Of a stretch of 64,000 nt of DNA, positions 61,325 through 64,000 are shown piece by piece (within the stretch, counting starts at the first letter, position 1; each line of letters opens with the position of its first letter). A model generated the notes under the pieces. It worked only from the letters and a program-made list of their open reading frames with translations, ran no database searches and was not told the DNA's origin. Source of the DNA: Agelas oroides (Eukaryota; Porifera; Demospongiae; Agelasida; Agelasidae); assembly GCA_949130485.1 (NCBI GenBank), contig OX422185.1, positions 2,030,304 to 2,094,303 on the forward strand. The letters run 5' to 3'. The translations under genes and the position numbers were made by a program.

Positions 61325-61610
61325 ACTTGTTTACAAGTACACTTTCTGCATTGAGATGCGCCTAGTACTGTTTCTTTCCATGTCTATACAAGAGGTCTGA
61401 TCTCCTTATCACACACTGAACATCTGTACTACTGTTGAGAAGCACACAGATACAAGATTTGACTAACTCAGAAATGTTAAATCCAGATGGGCAGGCTTTA
61501 CATACTAAGAATTAGCAGTGATTATAATTTGAACATGCATGGGCTACCTTCTGCATGCAACTCTATGCTGACAAGCTGAGATAGTGAATGCACAGTGTGC
61601 AAGTTGTTTA
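61325..61610 (-). pseudogene. Relic of a third beta-helix/polytopic membrane protein gene
   Basis: Matches run in order to the cysteine-rich linker region of copies A and B on the minus strand: tgcctagta/acaagaggtctga (61370-61400), gttaaatccagatgggcagg (61476-61495) and tgcatgcaactctatg...gctgagatagtgaa (61552-61590). Intervening segments are deleted and there is no open frame. Confidence 0.7.
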
Positions 61611-61626
61611 TTGGCTGTTCAACACA

Positions 61627-62318
61627 CCAGAATTGTGCAAGTGCATTTTGTTTTTGAATTTTGAGTACCTTGCTTAGTAGTGTTGAAATTGTACTTCACT
61701 AAACAGAAGTTGAAAGAATACAAGTGACTTGATGAATGTAATATGGTACACTGTAAAAATATTTGGGTTACTTCAACCATATTTTGGTCATCTCAGTTGC
61801 ATGCCTGTTGTGTACGTGACACGTTACAAACTTCAAGGGACGCTTCCAATTTGAATCAAAGTGTAGTTGAGAAGCTTCTCCATTTTGTTAAATTAGGATA
61901 TTCGTGCAGAAGGCCTATAAATCACATTTCTGGTGAGGGTTAGATCTTACACATCTGCCCCTGGAGAAGTTCCTTGGTTGCATGGTTATGGCAGAAATGC
62001 CAGAAGTGTAGGCAAGTAACTAGGCTTTCTGCAAGAATACCTATAATTTAACAAAAGGGAGAAGCTTCTCAACTACACTTAAGCTTTGATTCAAATTGGA
62101 AGCGTCCCTTGAAGTTTGTAACGTGTCACGTACACAACAGGCATGCAACTGAGATGACCAAAATATGGTTGAAGTAACCCAAATATTTTTACAGTGTACC
62201 ATATTACATTCATCAAGTCACTTGTATTCTTTCAACTTCTGTTTAGTGAAGTACAATTTCAACACTACTAAGCAAGGTACTCAAAAATTCAAAAACAAAA
62301 TGCACTGCACAATTCTGG
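61627..62318. repeat. Near-perfect long palindrome (about 690 bp)
   Basis: From ccagaattgtgca at 61627 to tgcacaattctgg at 62318 the two halves are reverse complements with very few differences. Arms are about 310 bp and the unpaired centre is near 61935-61995. The core is a MITE of the cactgtaaaa family (tacactgtaaaaat / atttttacagtgta), but the pairing extends about 120 bp beyond its ends on both sides. Confidence 0.88.
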
Positions 62319-62608
62319 ACAAGATAGTAAACATACATGTGGTTTGTATAAAACATCATTGTACAAACTTTTGTGGTATATAACTCGCATGATCTAACTA
62401 CTCTAATTGGTATATACTTGTAAGTACTCCTTGCGGTTTGCAGTACATGTATATAAACTCAGCGCAGTGTCTTTCATCCACCCACACTTACTATAATCAA
62501 ATAGAGAATAATTGCACTTTAGTGATATCCTGGTTGTTACCAAGGATACAAACAAGGTCACATGGGAGGGGGAAAAGTGTACTTATTCTCTACTATATGT
62601 GGCTTAAA

Positions 62609-63116
62609 CAGGGCCGTAGCCACCGGTCCGGTTAGTCCGGTTTCAACCGGACCACTTTTTCCCTCACCCATGGCTTGCTTGGTGTCGCCAAATAGGCCAA
62701 TGCTCGGCAAACGCCCATGGTACGCACACAGCGTGGTGACATGTTGCAACAAAATACGAGATGGCTGCGAACAGTGCGAAAGACCGAGTCTTCCAACAAT
62801 TTTCCATTCTTCCAACCGAACGATCTGCGAAGGGTGTGGCTTGTGAGATTAGCGAACGATCGGAAAGTCGAAACCATGCAGTGCTATATGGCGCAACGGG
62901 CAGAAAGGGTAGATGTTCATGCATGTAAAACTCTGTCGTCTGGCCTCCGAGAAGCATTGTTTTGGCCCAAAAATGGTCTCAGAAGCAACCTCATAGCCTC
63001 TAAATTCCAAAAATTTTCTGGGGGACCTCGAGCATGCCCCCAGACCCCCCTAGCTGTTGCGTGCTTACGCACGCACCACTAACCTGACCACTCCAAATTT
63101 CATGGCTACGGCCCTG
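62609..63116. mobile_element. hAT-like non-autonomous element
   Basis: The end cagggccgtagcca (62609-62622) is mirrored by tggctacggccctg (63103-63116), a terminus typical of hAT elements. Flanking octamers ggcttaaa (62601-62608) and ggcttggg (63117-63124) share their first five bases and look like a decayed 8-bp target duplication. Inside, 62826-62852 matches the end of the element at 24946-25233. No transposase is present. Confidence 0.75.
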
Positions 63117-63202
63117 GGCTTGGGTACAAGGCTTACAGTACACAGGGGGTGGCATGCATGAGCTCCCTGGACATAATGGTATCACAGATGTACACACTGG
63201 AC

Positions 63203-63253
63203 TAGCCTCGTTCCCAGGTGCTCGAAAAATTGGAGGGCCTGGGAATGAGGCTA
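63203..63253. repeat. Mini-hairpin of the tagcctcgttccc family
   Basis: The sequence tagcctcgttcccagg pairs with cctgggaatgaggcta around an 18-19 bp loop. Related mini-hairpins occur at 32121-32170, 32989-33041 and 60034-60085, with single arms elsewhere. Confidence 0.75.
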
Positions 63254-63728
63254 ACACTGGACATGGCAACATTATAGTTTTATTCATCACACTTGACTGA
63301 GGTGAGCACCTCACAGCAGTTTTCTGGGGATTTATGCAAGAGCATCACTGTTCTGAAAACCCCAAGCACAACACCACCACCACAATTATAACCCCCCCCC
63401 CTACAGATATAACATAATCATGTGCAGATGCACTTCCTGGATGAGCAGTATGCACCTCTAGCATGAACATGCAGTTGCAGTGCAGTAGAGAACTATACGT
63501 GCATACTCACTGGACATAGCCTCGTTGCCAAACTGGTCATCTATATATTATGGTGGGACTACAGAGGAATAGCCCATATTTTGAAACAGTATAAGTTAGC
63601 TATGTGTCAGTGCATTCACTGGATGTATCTTTAATAAATTGAATAGCCCATGGGGGGGAGGGGGGAGTACAGAGAAATAGTCCATTTCAAACAGTTGTAT
63701 GTCAGTGCTTGAGATATATAGTTCAATA

Positions 63729-64000
63729 CTATTGACAAATTGTTACTTGACTGTCAATGATCAAGATAGAGCGACTAGTTGTTGGTGAGCCGTTGATAGT
63801 TAAAAGTCGACTAAGGTGAGGTGTCACGATGGCTTTGAGCTTCCTGTTGTTGGGCACCACCGCATCGTCCTCAAGATCGACGTACTCTTCCCACTCTGGA
63901 TCAAAATGCTGAAATGTGATTTGCGCAGATTGCGGTTTCACGTTTTTCTTAGAGTATAACTTCTTCAAAAACTCTTTTTTCAAGTGCTCAACATCTCCTT
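63729..64000 (-). CDS. N-terminal-type exon of an unrecognised gene (truncated by the window end)
   Basis: On the minus strand a frame enters from the window edge (GDVEHLKKEFLKKLYSKKN) and continues with ITFQHFDPEWEEYVDLEDD and NRKLKAIVTP to a stop at 63729-63731. The strand-like and acidic pattern resembles a ubiquitin-like or PB1-type fold, which is inference. The last 25 or so residues look less protein-like, so a splice donor near the ATC-GTGACA at about 63825 may end the exon. The rest of the gene lies to the right, or in further exons to the left that I could not find. Confidence 0.5.
   Translation of the reverse strand, partial: GDVEHLKKEFLKKLYSKKNVKPQSAQITFQHFDPEWEEYVDLEDDAVVPNNRKLKAIVTPHLSRLLTINGSPTTSRSILIIDSQVTICQ

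Noticed and set aside
62558-63314. Cluster of overlapping frames near the right end
   Set aside because: They cover the hAT-like element 62609-63116 on both strands and contain no transposase signature.
1-64000. tRNA, rRNA, CRISPR arrays or retroelement coding regions
   Set aside because: I looked for cloverleaf-like clusters, conserved rRNA words, regularly spaced direct repeats and reverse-transcriptase motifs and found none I could support by eye. A dedicated search could still find degraded copies.

Overview
The window reads as nuclear DNA of an early-branching metazoan, most probably a demosponge close to Amphimedon. The grounds are multi-exon genes with GT-AG introns; a recognisable animal folliculin-interacting protein; a secreted Reeler/EGF protein; a gene joining a 2A-type StopGo peptide, a Death domain, a sponge-type cysteine module and ankyrin repeats; and large polytopic membrane proteins with GGAI-type beta-helix repeats. 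The space between exons is dense with small inverted-repeat (MITE/foldback) elements and microsatellites. The species call rests on memory of such gene families, not on a search. No rRNA, tRNA, CRISPR or bacterial-style operon was seen, and no retroelement coding region was recognised.

Layout. 0.5-1.6 kb (+): end of an unrecognised gene with a possible nuclease-like EAK motif and a coiled-coil tail. 2.4-21.0 kb (+): FNIP orthologue with an 11-kb repeat-filled first intron, a 200-N assembly gap where much of the DENN module should lie, and a conserved C-terminal half. A TFE/MITF-type CACGTG box lies about 280 bp upstream of its ATG. 21.0-27.5 kb: intergenic, with nested inverted-repeat transposons. 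27.5-36.2 kb (+): seven-exon Reeler+EGF gene, whose 5.5-kb fourth intron is mostly mobile-element debris. 36.2-38.2 kb: small duplications, including a 56-bp scrap of the FNIP coding exon.

38.2-61.6 kb is the most interesting part. It is a tandem array of alternating, divergently oriented genes: beta-helix/nine-TM membrane protein A (-), the 2A-Death-ankyrin gene (+), membrane protein B (-), an ankyrin relic (+), and relics of a further ankyrin 3' region (+) and membrane-protein gene (-). The pair unit (cell-surface repeat protein beside an intracellular Death/ankyrin protein) appears to have been duplicated at least twice, with decay toward the right. The 2A peptide (core DVERNPGP directly after a hydrophobic stretch) would release a short membrane or signal-type leader from the Death/ankyrin body during translation, or allow dual targeting. 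This is inference from motif and position. 58.1-63.3 kb holds mobile elements, including a near-perfect palindrome of about 690 bp and a hAT-like element with an 8-bp target duplication. 63.7-64.0 kb (-) is the start of an exon of an unrecognised gene that runs off the window.

Several otherwise well-conserved host genes carry isolated frame breaks (gene 1, FNIP, membrane protein A). Base-level assembly error or allelic damage should be weighed before calling them pseudogenes.
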